DNA of 64,000 nt from Flaccisagitta enflata (taxonomy: Eukaryota > Chaetognatha > Sagittoidea > Aphragmophora). The notes under the pieces are model-generated. The model saw only the letters and a program-made list of their open reading frames with translations, was not told the DNA's origin and ran no database searches. Each line of letters starts with the position of its first letter. Position 1 is the first letter of the stretch. This document shows positions 47,864-60,205 of this stretch, piece after piece. The stretch covers positions 70,370,001 through 70,434,000 of the forward strand of contig OZ231127.1 of NCBI GenBank assembly GCA_965153355.1. Reading direction: 5' to 3'. A program made the position numbers and the translations under genes.

Positions 47864-48280
47864 AAAAAACAACAAAGAAACAAAAACAAAAACAAACCGA
47901 TTTTGTACGCGTGACCTCATCAGTTATTGCTGACCAATCGCAAATTAACGTTCTTCACGCGACGCCGTAAGTCCGCATCAACGATCGTCAATCAAGGGTC
48001 AACCGCGAATAGCAGATAGCCATTGTCATTGAGGATTGACAATGAACTCGTGAATCAGGGCCGTTATTTCTCTCATTCACGCTCATGATTCTTAGTCTAC
48101 GCCCTATGGTTGAGGCCAATGATCGCCAATTGCGCTTTGGGGACAGCATTTGAGGTCTTGTCCTTCTAATGGATCAGCACGCTTTTGCATTGGACTTATT
48201 AGGATACTATCAGGCACGATTGAACAATGAACAGGTCGGGTACTCTTCTTGCTGATTGTCTGTCTGACTGTAGGTGTGTC
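47057..48280. other. Unannotated stretch
   Basis: Open frames on both strands (plus 47119-47592, minus 47059-47379) have no recognisable domain; the minus one is Ser/Pro-rich. Repeated ATGATTGCCA/ATTGTCACGA words occur around 47500-48130. A poly-A tract is at 47828-47854. Confidence 0.3.
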
Positions 48281-48282
48281 GG

Positions 48283-48372
48283 GCGGTCTCTCTCTCTCTG
48301 TCTCTCTCTGTCTCTCTCTCTCTGTCTCTCTCTCTCTCTCTCTCTGTCTCTGTCTCTCTCTCTCTCTCTCTG
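48283..48372. repeat. (CT)n/(CTGTCT)n microsatellite
   Basis: Imperfect CT run. Confidence 0.95.
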
Positions 48373-48699
48373 CGTGCTTTAAAGAAGGATGTATTTCTAA
48401 TCCTTCAACGCAATGAGAGCCATTGAGAATAATTTCAATCGTTGCTAAATTTTAATCAGTCACAGCTTTGCAGCGAAGTCGAGCTGGGGATGTCGTTGTT
48501 GTGGTGATTGCTTTTTTGTCATTATTCGCTGGTACCAAGCGTAATAACGCCGGTGTAGCTGTCGTGATAATGCAGTAGTTTTTGTTGGCAGCCCACATTA
48601 ATGATGTAACAACGCTGCCACTTGTCACTCATTCATCTTCGCGCAGAAAGAGAAGCCATGTGACAGGCGGAAACGTGAGATGAATGTATGGAACTGTTG

Positions 48700-49076
<377 letters not shown>

Positions 49077-49139
49077 AAAAGATGTTACCGTTGTTGTAGT
49101 TCTTCTTACTCCTATCTCCTCTTTTCCAACCTCCCTTCA

Positions 49140-49262
49140 AGAGACTTTGTCTATCCGTCCGTCGGTCCATTTGTCCGTCGGTTTGTAATACATCAGACGA
49201 AAAGCGCGCGCCCATCCTTGTCCGTCCGCGACGATATTGTAACCTCGGGTAACTGCTTGTTT
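49140..49262 (-). mobile_element. Element A, AGTTGCGGAC-type, hairpin lost
   Basis: GACTTTGTCTATCCGTCCGTC tract; the other end is CCGTCCGCGACGATATTGTA near 49222-49241, matching 15368 and 19070. Confidence 0.6.
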
Positions 49263-49512
49263 CTCCTTTTCGTTGTACCCCGGCTTTCCTCTCCCCTCTC
49301 ATTCTCCAAACACCCTCGCCTCCCACCGGCCCCACGGCCCAGTTTTCCAATATTGTTGGCATGAAAATCAATTGTGAATATGTAAGTTAACTGCCAACAA
49401 CAATTACATCCGCTTTGATGATTTATGTTGTATCCGATAACATCGGTACTACCTCACACACTCACACAGTATAACTATTGAGTATGAATATTGAATACAC
49501 AGGTAAATCATA

Positions 49513-49517
<5 letters not shown>

Positions 49518-49592
<75 letters not shown>
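49518..49592. repeat. (GA)n microsatellite
   Basis: Pure GA run. Confidence 0.98.
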
Positions 49593-49594
<2 letters not shown>

Positions 49595-49766
49595 TGACAT
49601 TGTTTCATGGCACCGGATAGAGTAGCGACGCCGTCTCTATATTGAGGTCATTCATCAAGCAAAACAGCATGAAAACAACATCTAGTTATAAAACTTCGTA
49701 GAAAAGAGAATTACGTAAATGCGAATGTTATATTGATTGGGGCAGGGAAAAAAAAGAAAATACAAT

Positions 49767-51476
49767 ATGAATTTTGTTCTTATTCTCCGTTGGACGTTAT
49801 TGCTGATGGTTAGTTTTTTGACGGCAAATGCATACAGGATGGGAAATGATGAAGGCTTATACAAGAAATTTGGATTTAACAGAGACAAATTTTGCAGAAA
49901 AACCGTCGAGGTAAGAAATCATTTGCGTATCACTAACTCAGATTTGCCATAACATACTAAATACGTGGCCTAAGAAAAGTTTTTTTTTCATATCATATTA
50001 GAAAAAAGCCGCGTTATGTCCAACATGTGATGATTAAGAATATGTGAATGAGCGTTTTAAATGAATGAATGAATGAATGAATGAATGAATGAGTGAATGA
50101 ATGAATGAATGAATGAATGAATGAATGAATGAATGAATGAATGAATGAATGAATGAATGAAAGAATGAATGATGGAATGAATGAATGAATGAATGAATAA
50201 ATAAATGAATATTTGAACAACTGAATGTTTAAAGGCATGAGAGGAATGAAGAATGACAGCATAATCGACCATTTTACGCTGTTTTAAGGTTTTCATTACC
50301 GAACGACTGACCAACTGACCGACAGACCGACCGATCGACGGACTAATCAATTTTCACACTTTTGATTACAATCGCAAAATCTGTACATTTTTAAACGCAC
50401 GGTGTTAAACGAAGGAGAAGATGCATACATCTATTTGCACAATTACAGTCCGAGTATTGGCATGGAAAAATGAAGAAGAAATTGGAGAATAAAATGTGCG
50501 GAATGGACGCGAAAAAGCTACAATCAAAATTCCACTACGCTCGAACCGAGTCTGGAGAGATGTGCGACGGCGAGTGGTTCGCCGACTGCATCGTCAAATC
50601 CATAACCGGCATCGCGTAAGTACAGCCAACTTTAGACGTACCAAAGAAATGAAATGATTCAACTGAATGTAGGACCGGGCATAGGAGGAGAGGTTTGAAG
50701 GAAATTGGAGTTATTGTTTCAAAAGATATAAGTGGTTTGCAGAGGCAATACTTCTACATCTCATAGAGTCAGATCAATTTTCCTTCAGCGTTATGGGCAG
50801 ACTAACCGATGGACGGATGGACAAACGGACAGATGGACGAATCATCTCATACTTCATAGTGATGGACGCAGTGGAAAAGACAAAGGAGGTCTACAGCTTG
50901 CACTTGCAACACTCTTCAAAACAGCTAAGCTCGCTTTTCCACTTAAAAGGGTCGAGCAGCATGAAGAGGAAGGCAAACCTGATCCCGACTTCAAGAAGGA
51001 ACCGAATATGAACCGTTGGATTTGGGACAGACTCAAATTTGAGTATTTGGTAGAACTCGATAACCGACAGAGTGATAACGGCCCGAAAATGCTGACGACA
51101 ATTAGGAAAATGCAAAAGATCGGCATGGGTAAGGTTGTGTGCATGTGTATGGGGTCATTGTATTAAGACGGATCCAACCTCCCGACAGCAACGCTTTGAA
51201 CGGACGGAGAAAGACTGATGAATTCAGAGCGGCTGTTGGAAGAGATGCTATAATCCATCAACAAAAAGCATTGACTAGCTAACTGCTACGCTTTAGATGC
51301 GGCGTTTTCATGACGGGCGGACAGGACTGCGATTGGATGATGGACAGAAAGACCAATCTGTATAGTAGAGTTGAAAAGCCGCAACTGAAATGTTTATTTG
51401 TACTGCGAATTGATAAATAAATCAATCAGTGAATCGATCAATAAATCAATAAATTAATCAATAAATCAATAAATCA

Positions 51477-51523
<47 letters not shown>

Positions 51524-52461
51524 CATTTTAATGCGCAGCTGAAGAGCGCTACATGCACCGAATTTTCCTCGAAGAAACAGACGATTGTGACGCTTTGCCG
51601 GAATTGTTGAAAACTCGATTTACGAAAAATTGGTGGAAATGCATCGTCTGTAAACGCGAATGGGGCAGCAGTTTTTGGACATTAGACGATCATTCGAATT
51701 GGGAATACTGTACGTACCCTAAATGGCCCCGTGACGGCAAAGTAAAACATCAGCACAGCCTTCAAACGGAACTACAAAGATGTCGATACGGCTCCGACAT
51801 AATCGTCGATCTTCAACTGGGAAACGACACGAAACGGCTACGCGACTGCTTGCTGGGCTTGCCTCATCGCGCCATGTTGTACGAGAACACCTTTAAAGAC
51901 TTTTTCAAGGCGGTGGTGAAAGAACTGCCGCGTTTACTCGATCACATCTCAGCCGATCGCGGGGAAATCGTGTACCAGTTCTTGCGAGAAAGAAAAGTCG
52001 CCGGAGACGACAACGACGACGACGACGGCGATGGGAAATGCGAAACGAAACCTCAGCATCTCAAATCCATCAACGACACTTGTATAAGCTGTCTCGATAA
52101 AACGTGGATCGTGCATAAATCCGCGACGTTCGCCGGATGTGACGCCAATTACATTCCACCGACGACGGCGCCACCGTCGACGACCGCGTCGGTGGAATCC
52201 TCTTCCGGCGGCGGCTGCGGTACGGGATGCATTATCGGGATCGTCGTGGGTGTTGTTGTCCTCGTCGTCATCATCGTCGTCGGCGCGATCGTCTATTGGT
52301 GGCGGAATAGAAAAGATGCGGTTGGAACAGGACAGGAGACCAAAGAAGCGAAGCCAAAAGATGACAAAATAAACAAAAATAACGAAAAAAAGAACAACTA
52401 TAATGTCAAGGATTCACTCGGTTCGTATGAAAGACTTGAGGCTGCCGCGGACGCCGATTAA
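49767..52461 (+). CDS. Four-exon gene: 496-aa type I membrane protein, family unknown
   Basis: Exons 49767-49910, 50449-50615, 50872-51128 and 51539-52461 join in frame: 144+167+257+923 = 1,491 nt. Introns are phase 0, 2 and 1 with donors GTAAGAAAT, GTAAGTACA and GTAAGGTTG and acceptors ending TTACAG, GACGCAG and GCGCAG. The protein starts with a signal peptide (hydrophobic LRWTLLLMVSFL, cleavage expected after TANA, residue 22). A Cys-containing ectodomain follows (WWKCIVCKREWG; CLLGLPHRAMLY), then an Asp-rich patch, a Thr/Pro stalk at ~396-408, a transmembrane helix at ~420-444 (IIGIVVGVVVLVVIIVVGAI) and a Lys/Asn-rich tail. Exon 4 is more GC-rich than its surroundings. An earlier in-frame ATG at 49737 lacks a signal peptide. 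I do not recognise the family; a cell-surface role is inferred from topology. The exon 3 acceptor is the weakest call. Confidence 0.8.
50062..50207. repeat. (GAAT)n microsatellite in intron 1
   Basis: About 36 GAAT units with few interruptions, followed by an element A tract GACCGACAGACCGACCG at 50300-50335. Confidence 0.97.
50783..50885 (+). mobile_element. Element A end in intron 2, abutting the exon 3 acceptor
   Basis: GATGGACGGATGGACAAACG tract, GACGAATCATCTCATAC, then TGATGGACGCAGTGGAAAAG. This aligns with GACAAATCCTCTGATAC and CGAGGACGCATCTGAGAAAAG at 46505-46551. The inferred acceptor GACGCAG lies in the decayed hairpin. Confidence 0.55.
51295..51392 (+). mobile_element. Element A, decayed end in intron 3
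   Basis: GACGGGCGGACAGGACTG and GATGGACAGAAAGACC, then AGTTGAAAAGCCGCAACT (51372-51389), a weakened AGTTGCGG-type hairpin. (AATC)n repeats follow to 51525. Confidence 0.55.
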
Positions 52462-52573
52462 ACGCGTCAGGAGGCTGGGTGGAGACGAGCCATCAAAGTT
52501 TGGAGTTCAAAATGTGTGTTCTGTTTTGTTTTGTCGTTGAGATTATATGGCATTTGACCAGGAATTGAGATAA

Positions 52574-52950
52574 AAACAAGGCCGGATGCACAGATACCAA
52601 AGTCGCGCTGCTCAGGTATAGCGGTGACTGATGAGTTTTGAAATTAGAGAATGGACAGGGGCAGTAATTATTTACGCAAACATGAAACCTTGGGTTACAA
52701 TATCGTTGCGGACGGGTGGACCATCCACATCGCCTTCTTCCATTCAACATCCCCTTCTACAAGCACACACACACACACACACATCAAAAAGCCCAATTTA
52801 CAAATCGTGCATTACGGACCCACGGACGGACTAAGGCTATTGTGCGGTCCCACAACGGAAAAAGAAAAGGATAGAAAACAAAACAACAACGCCAAAAGAG
52901 CAAAGCGTAGGGTACGGACAAATCAACCGACGGACGTAGCAAAGTATTGA
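52574..52950 (+). mobile_element. Element A copies just downstream of the four-exon gene
   Basis: CAAGGCCGGATGCACAG and AAGTCGCGCTGCTC at 52577-52612 begin one copy. GGTTACAATATCGTTGCGGA and CGGGTGG at 52692-52718 begin an AGTTGCGGAC-type copy. GACCCACGGACGGAC and TTGTGCGGTCCCACAAC at 52813-52858 are a decayed hairpin end. A (CA)n tract lies between. Confidence 0.55.
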
Positions 52951-53022
52951 GTCCCGTGCTCAAGAGGAACAGGCGCCCACATAAATGATTTCCTTTGTTG
53001 GTCATGTGCCAAAGTTGTCAAT

Positions 53023-53133
<111 letters not shown>

Positions 53134-53434
53134 CGGCTGCTGCTGTGGTTAAGTGGGTTAGCAAAGCCGGCCCGGGAACGAGAAGACTTCCATGGACGGT
53201 GCAGTGAGAGAAACTCGCTGTCAGTTGAGTCCTACATGAGTCTTTTGTGTCCATTAATGTGATTGGATACGCTCAGATAATCAAAATATGAGAAAACGGG
53301 GGGTTTTTCTTCCTCATTTTCTTTGTCTGCTGTAGTTCTTTGTCTGTTGTACTGAGTTAAAATGCCTAGAAATGATTTTCTTTGCTTATCTAACGCTTTG
53401 CTGAAAAGTAACACTTGCTCAGGTAACGCGAGAT

Positions 53435-53552
53435 CATAAGAAAATGGCGGACAGGGACGGTGGGGGGAGGGGGAATCAGACGAACGGACAGAGGGACGGA
53501 CGGATGTTGACAAAGCTCGTCCACGACTCTCTCTCTCTCTCTCTCTCTCTGC
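53435..53552 (+). mobile_element. Element A tract, decayed, beside (CT)n
   Basis: GACGAACGGACAGAGGGACG and CAAAGCTCGTCCACGAC, then CT repeats 53527-53552. Confidence 0.45.
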
Positions 53553-53824
53553 CTTTTATTGTTTCCTTTGTTTGTGTGAGTACTACTTCTTTCCCTTTCT
53601 TCTCTTTCAGCAGTTTCATAACTTCTTGTCGCATCTCCATTCAAATTTGTCATTAGACCATTTAGAGGGTCTGTGCATGCTCTTCCGTCTTTGTCACTTT
53701 CTTCCTAGAGGCAAGATCAAGAGGACCAACAGAATTTCGAGCCTCAATCTCACACGCTCTCTCCTTATTTTCCTTTTTCGGTTTCTCATCTTTTTTCCTC
53801 TTTCCTCTTTTCTCTTTTCTTGTT

Positions 53825-53831
53825 CTTTCCT

Positions 53832-53919
<88 letters not shown>

Positions 53920-53950
53920 TCATTCTTTCTTTCTTTCTTTCTTTTCTTTC
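53825..53950. repeat. (CTTT)n microsatellite within a long pyrimidine tract
   Basis: Pure TTTC repeats; pyrimidine-rich DNA extends from about 53750 to 54050. The long Phe/Leu/Ser ORF across it is compositional. Confidence 0.96.
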
Positions 53951-54189
53951 TTTCTTTCTTCCTTTCTATCATTTTTTCTTTCTCTCTTTTTTTTCATTCT
54001 TTCTATCTATCTTTTTTTCGTTCTTTCTTTCATTGTTTCTTTAGTTCCTTGTTTGTTTATTCGTTTGTTTATTTGTTGTTAGTTTGTTTCTCTGTTATTT
54101 CTCTCTTTATTTCTTCTCATTTTATCAACACATGTCAATGTTCATGTTATTATTCATTTCCTCCCCCCCTCCTCCCTTTTTGCCTCCCT

Positions 54190-54310
54190 TCCCTCCCTTC
54201 ACTCATCCATTCATCCATAGATAGATTCATTCTTTCATTCATCCATTCGTTCCTTCATTCATCCATTCATTCATTCATTCATTCATTCACGAATTCATTC
54301 ATCAAGTCTA
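54190..54310. repeat. (CATT)n-type short repeats
   Basis: CATTCATCCATTCATTCATT units. Confidence 0.85.
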
Positions 54311-54434
54311 TTTTTTTTTTATTCTGTTATTCTCCTCTTCCTTTTTTTTCCTGGCCCTTGTCTCCTTTCCGTCACACCTCAGTTTCACACGCACGATTTT
54401 CCTTTGACATTTTCCTGACAATTCTCCGTTGTGT

Positions 54435-54609
54435 AACATCTCTCACTCTCTCTGTCTGTCTCTTTCTCAGTATCTCTCTTTCTCCGTATCTCTCTTTCTC
54501 CGTCTCTCTCTGTCTCTCCGTCTCTCTGTCCCTGTCTGTCTGTCTGTGTCTGTGTGTCTGTGTGTCTCTGTGTCTCTCTCTGTGTCTCTGTGTCTCTCTG
54601 TGTCTCTCT

Positions 54610-54697
<88 letters not shown>
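54435..54697. repeat. (GTCT)n/(TCTCTG)n and (CT)n microsatellite
   Basis: Imperfect CTCTGTGTCTCT repeats, then near-pure CT 54614-54697. Confidence 0.95.
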
Positions 54698-54701
<4 letters not shown>

Positions 54702-54804
54702 CGCATCCGTCTGTCATCCCATCCATGGCCATAATCCGCACTCATGTAAGTGTGATGCTTCTACAACCGGCGTGACGTCTCACTGGCATGGATCACTTTT
54801 TAAT

Positions 54805-54885
54805 CGCGTTCACGCAACTATGAAATCCACTCTGTCTGTACGTCGGTCTTTCAGTCGGTTGATCGGTCGATGGTTAGTATATTTT
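54805..54885 (-). mobile_element. Element A hairpin end
   Basis: TTTTT then AATCGCGTTCACGCAACT (54812-54829), CTGTCTGTACGTCGGTC and a GTCGGTTGATCGGTCG tract. The hairpin is imperfect. Confidence 0.6.
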
Positions 54886-54984
54886 TTTTTGATGCTCACG
54901 AGCGCTGTTTGAGTCACTGACCCCGCCTCCTCCGCCACCATCATTGACCCTTCCAACTCGCTCGCGAGTCGCGACCAAAGAAAC

Positions 54985-55734
54985 CTTTAACAGGGTGAGC
55001 AAAAAATTTTGCACAAACATATGAGTATAGAATCAGCACTTCTAGGTGCCTTGAGGAGATAAAATTTAAATCATAACCCCACAATTAATTCTACTGCACA
55101 GTAGCATAGACCGTCATTCACTTGTCCAATTTCTGTTTCCATTGGAAGGCATCAAAGTCAAACCACACAGTTAGATTTTGCATGAATTTTACCAGCCAAA
55201 TTTGAAAAGATAGAAACTCTACTCAGTCTAGTGTTTTCCTCATGCTTGGCATCCCCTGCAAGTCATTGTCATACACAACATGTAACCTTGGTGTCAGAAA
55301 GTCATCACGCATTTCATATGACGTCGTTCAAGTATTTGAGCAGGGCCGGTCTCTGAAACCGCCTCAATATGATCTGGATGGGTCTTCTGAAGGTCGGAAA
55401 ACTTTCCGCAATAAAATCCCGCTCAGGAAAATTCGTCCAACCTCTATTGCTCTACAGATGAGAATGTCATGATCTTCACTTTCATTTTTTTCATGAATCT
55501 TAAGCGAACTCCTTTGATATCCCTGCAAAAGCGCATTTTTCCGTGGCAAAAATCTGTGTTCGAAATCAAAAGTGACATGATTTTTTTATGTAGAATTCAT
55601 ATCTGATGTCCAAAATGAGTTTGAATGACGCCAGATGGCGCAAAATGACGCAAGAAGTCAGAGTAATAGAACATAAGAAGTCAGAGTTATAGAATTTTTT
55701 TTCAATTTTTTACGATTTTGTGTAGGATCAATAC
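54985..55734. other. Unannotated stretch
   Basis: No secure gene. A plus-strand frame 55242-55472 is non-repetitive (GRSLKPPQYDLDGSSEGRK) but unmatched. A duplicated AAGAAGTCAGAGT word is at 55651 and 55676. Confidence 0.3.
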
Positions 55735-55857
55735 AGGGTCATCACCTGAGTTGTCGGATTCTGTTAAGCTTTTACTCTCAGATGCCAAGAGACATGAATT
55801 TGAAATTGATCAAGTCTTAAAGAGTATAGATTGACATTTTTTGTATTAAAATTCTAG
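55735..55857 (+). repeat. Inverted-repeat arm (partner at 61660-61790)
   Basis: CAGGGTCATCACCTGAGTTG, GGATTCTGTTAAGCTTTTAC and TGCCAAGAGACATG match the reverse complement of 61660-61790. The match resumes at 56218 (GGCATGATTCACG...GCGGGCGGG) after a nested insertion. Confidence 0.85.
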
Positions 55858-56212
55858 CCATTTTGGTCAAGTGGTTTGTCTTTTACATAAGTTTGAAAGG
55901 ACACAAGTATTCTACCATTTTACAGATTGTCTATCAGAAATTCAGAATTCTGCTTGCATTCTTTTCCATTTTTTTTTACTATTCATGCCATAGAGAGAAA
56001 ATTAATCTCAAATGAAAGATAAACTGACAAACATATTGAAATACTTGAATATCGTCACTGATTCAAGCTTGTTTTAGATTGATTACTAAAATACTCAAAA
56101 ACTAATTAGGGTGTTAACTTGCACAATTCCTGGAAAATCTGCTCAGTCCTGAAATAAAAGCTTTACGTTCAAATCCATGTTAAAGACAAACTACTTGACC
56201 AAAATGGCTGAA
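55858..56212. mobile_element. Small foldback nested in the inverted-repeat arm
   Basis: CCATTTTGGTCAAGTGGTTT at the left and its inverse, AAACTACTTGACCAAAATGG, at the right. The partner arm at 61635-61680 lacks this segment, so it is an insertion of ~355 bp. Confidence 0.8.
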
Positions 56213-56279
56213 ATTTTTGGCATGATTCACGATTCAGCGGGCGGGGATGGGTTGAAATTAGGCAATTTTAAAATAATGA

Positions 56280-56984
56280 AAATCCAATAAAACTCTACAT
56301 TTTTTTTAAACTAATACATAATTACTTATAAATCTATACATGGATTTTATTAGCAGTTCCTAATTTTTATGCAAATTAGGTTGAACTGAAAAAATGAAAA
56401 ATTCTCAGGTTTTTTATAATCTTGCTGTTTTCTCTTATTGACTCAGAGTAGTTTTGAGTATTTCTATCAATTAGAGTAGCATTATGCTAAGAAACTTGTT
56501 GGTGACAATCATGAAGGTTAATAGGCCCTAAAAACCTTGTGTAATGTGTCAGAAAGGCTCATAATAGCTCAAAATAAGTGTTTAATTGATGTTTTAGATG
56601 TTTGTATAATTCAAACAGAAACAAATGCTAAAAATATTGTTTATATACTTTAACATAGCCCAGGATAACGATTCAAAATATAAAATTAAGGTTTAGGGAC
56701 CATTAAGGGTCAATCAAGGTGGCTCAAAAGGCCAAAATAGCCTGAAAACAATCAAAATCTAAGCATTTTTGAGATATATTAGATCAATTTTAAAAGAGTG
56801 CAACTTTTTCATTGTTTTAAACAAAATTGACTACCTAGGAGCCCACCAATTTGCCCAAAGGGTTCATATTCCCAAAAAGTTATCAAAATCTTATCTTGTT
56901 TGATGACTTCGATAACAGTTTTTATAGAAGTGCTGAATTATCTGATGTAAACAACACTGTATGATGAGAAACTAATTGGAATAA
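56280..56984. repeat. Degenerate AT-rich repeats, loosely inverse to 60200-60850
   Basis: Contains GGCCCTAAAAACC, GGCTCAAAAGGCC and similar words in inverse sense to the ~177-bp units at 60200-60850. Similarity is low. Confidence 0.3.
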
Positions 56985-57216
56985 AAACAAGGCCAGATAC
57001 ATAGCTATCGGATACATAGCTACCTCAGCATGCAAGTGGGCAGGGGCTGTATTTGAGGTCACTCGATCATTTGGGCAGGAGCAGTGAGGCCAAAGCCTGC
57101 AGAAACAAAAAAAAAATTAAATGTGGCTGACTGTTAGATGGACCAATAGACAGACATTGGCAAACAGACCAATGGACCAACAAAGCGGGTGTAGAGTCAT
57201 ATAGCAATTGACTAAC
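56985..57216 (+). mobile_element. Element A, complete but decayed copy
   Basis: 5' end CAAGGCCAGATACATAGC, GTGGGCAGGGGCTGTATTTG and TCATTTGGGCAGGAGCAG. 3' end ACAAAGCGGGTGTAG and AGTCATATAGCAATTGACTA. Confidence 0.75.
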
Positions 57217-57219
57217 AAC

Positions 57220-58445
57220 AAAAATGATGATCTTTAAAAGGCTCCTTTTGATGACTTGAAAAACTCAGAATAACTAAGAATGAAATAATTATTTTCATAA
57301 TATTTTCTAGTTGTATGCAATTTTTGATTTTGAGCAAATGCACTCTGCTCGGTGGCAAATAATAGTACTTTTAAAGATCTCTACAACAGTCACTGTATTT
57401 TTTAATGTTTCTTTGATTGATTTATCCATAGAATATCTAATTGAAACTGCTGGAATATCAAAAAAAAAAAAAAGATTTATGATTTTGACTATCTAGGAAA
57501 CTTTTTTGGTAAAACCTTGAAATTTGTAGGAGTTATTTTTAAAAATATCATATGATTAATCATTCTTATGATTTTTATGTTTCATGCTCTTTTATCTAAA
57601 AAACAATCCAAGCTGTATCTTGGCAAAGTGATTTCTTGAGCTTATGCATTTGGTACTGCATAAATATGTTTCTTAATTCATTAAAGATTTTGTTTCACTA
57701 AAAGCTTTCATTGCTTTGCTTGGTAATCTTAAAAGCATAAAACTACAAAAACCTGATTGCACTCATCTTGAAGATTTTTTTGTTTTTGCTTTTTAAATCT
57801 TTTGCATTTCTAGAAGCTGAGATAATCTAAGAACAAGCTATGCCTTATTTCTTTTAAATATCAAATAGATGATAGCCTTTATTCTTTTGTTTATTATTTC
57901 TCAACGGTTTGAGCTACAGGAAACAGATTGCACTTGTTTTGAAGATTTATTTAAGATAAATAAATTTGTTTTGTTTTTTTAAGTTTCTAGCTTTTCTTAA
58001 AACAGAGATATGCTTTGTAGAAGGTGTTGCTAAACTTATTTCCTAGATAGTACCTTGTAGATCAAGGTGAGCTTTATTATTCTTGCCACTGTAAAATCCA
58101 AATGGTTTATGATGCTGCATACTGTTTGATGGCATTTGATCCAATTCTTGCATTTTAGAAGTCACTAATTTTTCGTGGTTTTTTTTTTATTTGCCCAAAA
58201 TTTAAGAAAATATGCCAGACTTTCAATTTGAGCAAGGTAGTAGCTAGGTCATTGACACAACCCAGATCTTAGTAATTCTTAGCTTAGCTTAGCTAAGTTA
58301 TTCTTAGTCTGTTTAAATCTTTAGGACTTTCAAATAGGTCTGTCTTATTCCGTTATAATTTCCTCGCATTAGGTGACATTAACTTGATTGGAAGTTCAGT
58401 ACTCCCCTAAAGCTGTATTGTTTTGAATTACAAAAGTGTCCAGAT
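57220..58445. other. Unannotated AT-rich stretch
   Basis: No gene or repeat recognised apart from short TAGCTTAGCTTAGCTAAG at about 58281. Confidence 0.4.
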
Positions 58446-58448
58446 TCT

Positions 58449-60205
58449 TTTTAGTCGCGTGCACGCGACTCTACAACCCGCTTTGTCCGTCGGTCGGTTG
58501 GTCGGTCGGTCGGTCGGTTGGTTGGTCACACTTTACTTTTTTTATTAATTTTATTTCTTTAAGTCATTTTTAGTCATTTTTAGTCATTCTAAGTCATTCT
58601 AAGTCATTTTAGGTCATTCTAAGTCATTCTAAGTCATTTTAAGTCATTTTTGTCATTTTAGTCAATGTAGTCCTTTTCATCATTGTAAGTCATTCTAAGT
58701 CATTTAAAGTTATTTTAAGTCATTTCAAGTGATTTTAAGTCATTTCAAGTGATTTAAGGGCATTTTAAGTCATTCCAAGTCATTTAAAGTCATTATTGTC
58801 ATTTTAGTCAATATAATCCTTTTCATCATTTTAAGTCATTTTAAGTCATTCGAAGTCATTTTATGTCATTATAAGTCATTATACATCATTTTAAGTCATT
58901 TTTAGTCATTCTAAGTCATTCTCAGTCATTTTAGTCATTTTAGTCAATATAGTCATTTCACTTTTTATTTACATGATTATAGGTAATTATAGGTCATTAT
59001 GCAATTTTGGGTAATCATAGGTAATTATAGGTCATTAAAGGTCACTATGCAATTACAGGTACTATAGGTCATTATAGGTAATCATAGGTCATTGTAGGTA
59101 ATTATAGGTAATTATAGGTCATTATGTAATCATAGGTTATTATAGGTCATTATGTAATTATAGGTAATTATAGGTCATTATAGGTAATTATAGGTTATTA
59201 TGCAATTATAGGTCATTATTGGTAATCATAGGTCCGTATGTAATCATTGGTAATTATAGGTAATTATAGGTGATTATACGTAATTATAGGTAATTACAGG
59301 TAATTATAGATCATTATATAATTATAGGCCATTATTGGTCATTATGAGGTCATTATAGGTCATTATAAGTCATTATAGGTCATTATTGGTAATTATAGGT
59401 CATTATGTAATGATAGATAGTCATAGGTAGTTAAAGGTAATGATAGATCATTACAGGTAATTATAGGTCATTATGTAATAATAGGTAATTATAGGTCATT
59501 TTAGATAATTATAGGTAATCTTAGGTCATTTTGAAATTATGGGTAATCATAGGTAATCAAAGGTCATTAAAGGTAATTATAGGTCATTATGTAATAATAG
59601 GTAATTATAGGTAATCATAGGTCATTATAGGTAATTATATGTAAATAGACAATTATAGGTAATTATAGGTCAATATTCAATTTTAGGTAATTATAGCTAA
59701 TCATAGGTAATTATAGGTAATTATAGGTCATTATGCAATTACAGTTAATTATAGGTAATCATAGGTCATTAAAGGTCATTATGTTATTAAAGGTAGTTAT
59801 GGGTAGTTATGGGTAATCATAGGTCATAATAGGTAATTATTGGTCCATATGTAATTATAGGTAATCATAGGTCTTTATAGGTACTTATAGGATACTATGT
59901 TATTATAGGTAATTGTGGGTAATTTTGGGTGATCATACCTCATTATAGGTAATTATTGGTCTGTATGTTATTATAGGTAATCACAGGTCTTTATAGGCTG
60001 ATAGGTCATTATTTGATTATGGGTAATCATAGGTAATCATAGGTAATTATAGGTAATCATAAGTCATTATAGGCAATTATAGGTCAATAGGTAATTATAG
60101 TCATTATCATCATTACAGGAAATAACATACTTAAATAATTAGGCGATTATGTAAGTAAGTCTCGCACGCGACTTATAGGTGTTTGCCTTGTTTACTTTAA
60201 GAGCC
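58449..60205 (-). mobile_element. Element A, 1.75 kb, core expanded into 10-bp satellites
   Basis: Hairpin end: TTTTT, perfect palindrome AGTCGCGTGCACGCGACT (58453-58470), CTACAACCCGCTTTG and a GTCGGTCGGTCGGTTGG tract. Core: AAGTCATTTT units at 58557-58965, then ATAGGTAATT/ATAGGTCATT units at 58966-60125. Far end: CTCGCACGCGACTTATAGG and TGTTTGCCTTGTTT. The GCACGCGACT word complements the hairpin. Confidence 0.85.
58557..60125. repeat. Two adjoining 10-bp satellites in element A
   Basis: About 40 copies of (T)AAGTCATTT(T) and about 110 copies of ATAGGT(A/C)ATT with regular higher-order alternation. The first matches the reverse of 22330-22850. Confidence 0.93.

Noticed and set aside
52139-52372. 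77-codon Arg/Ser-rich ORF
   Set aside because: Out-of-frame shadow of exon 4 of the four-exon gene.
53572-54912. 446-codon plus-strand ORF
   Set aside because: Nearly all Phe, Leu, Ser from pyrimidine microsatellites; ends inside an element A hairpin; no domain.
58453-58470. Palindrome as a bacterial-type operator or terminator
   Set aside because: The same palindrome class heads a dispersed repeat family; host is eukaryotic, so a mobile-element terminus explains it better.
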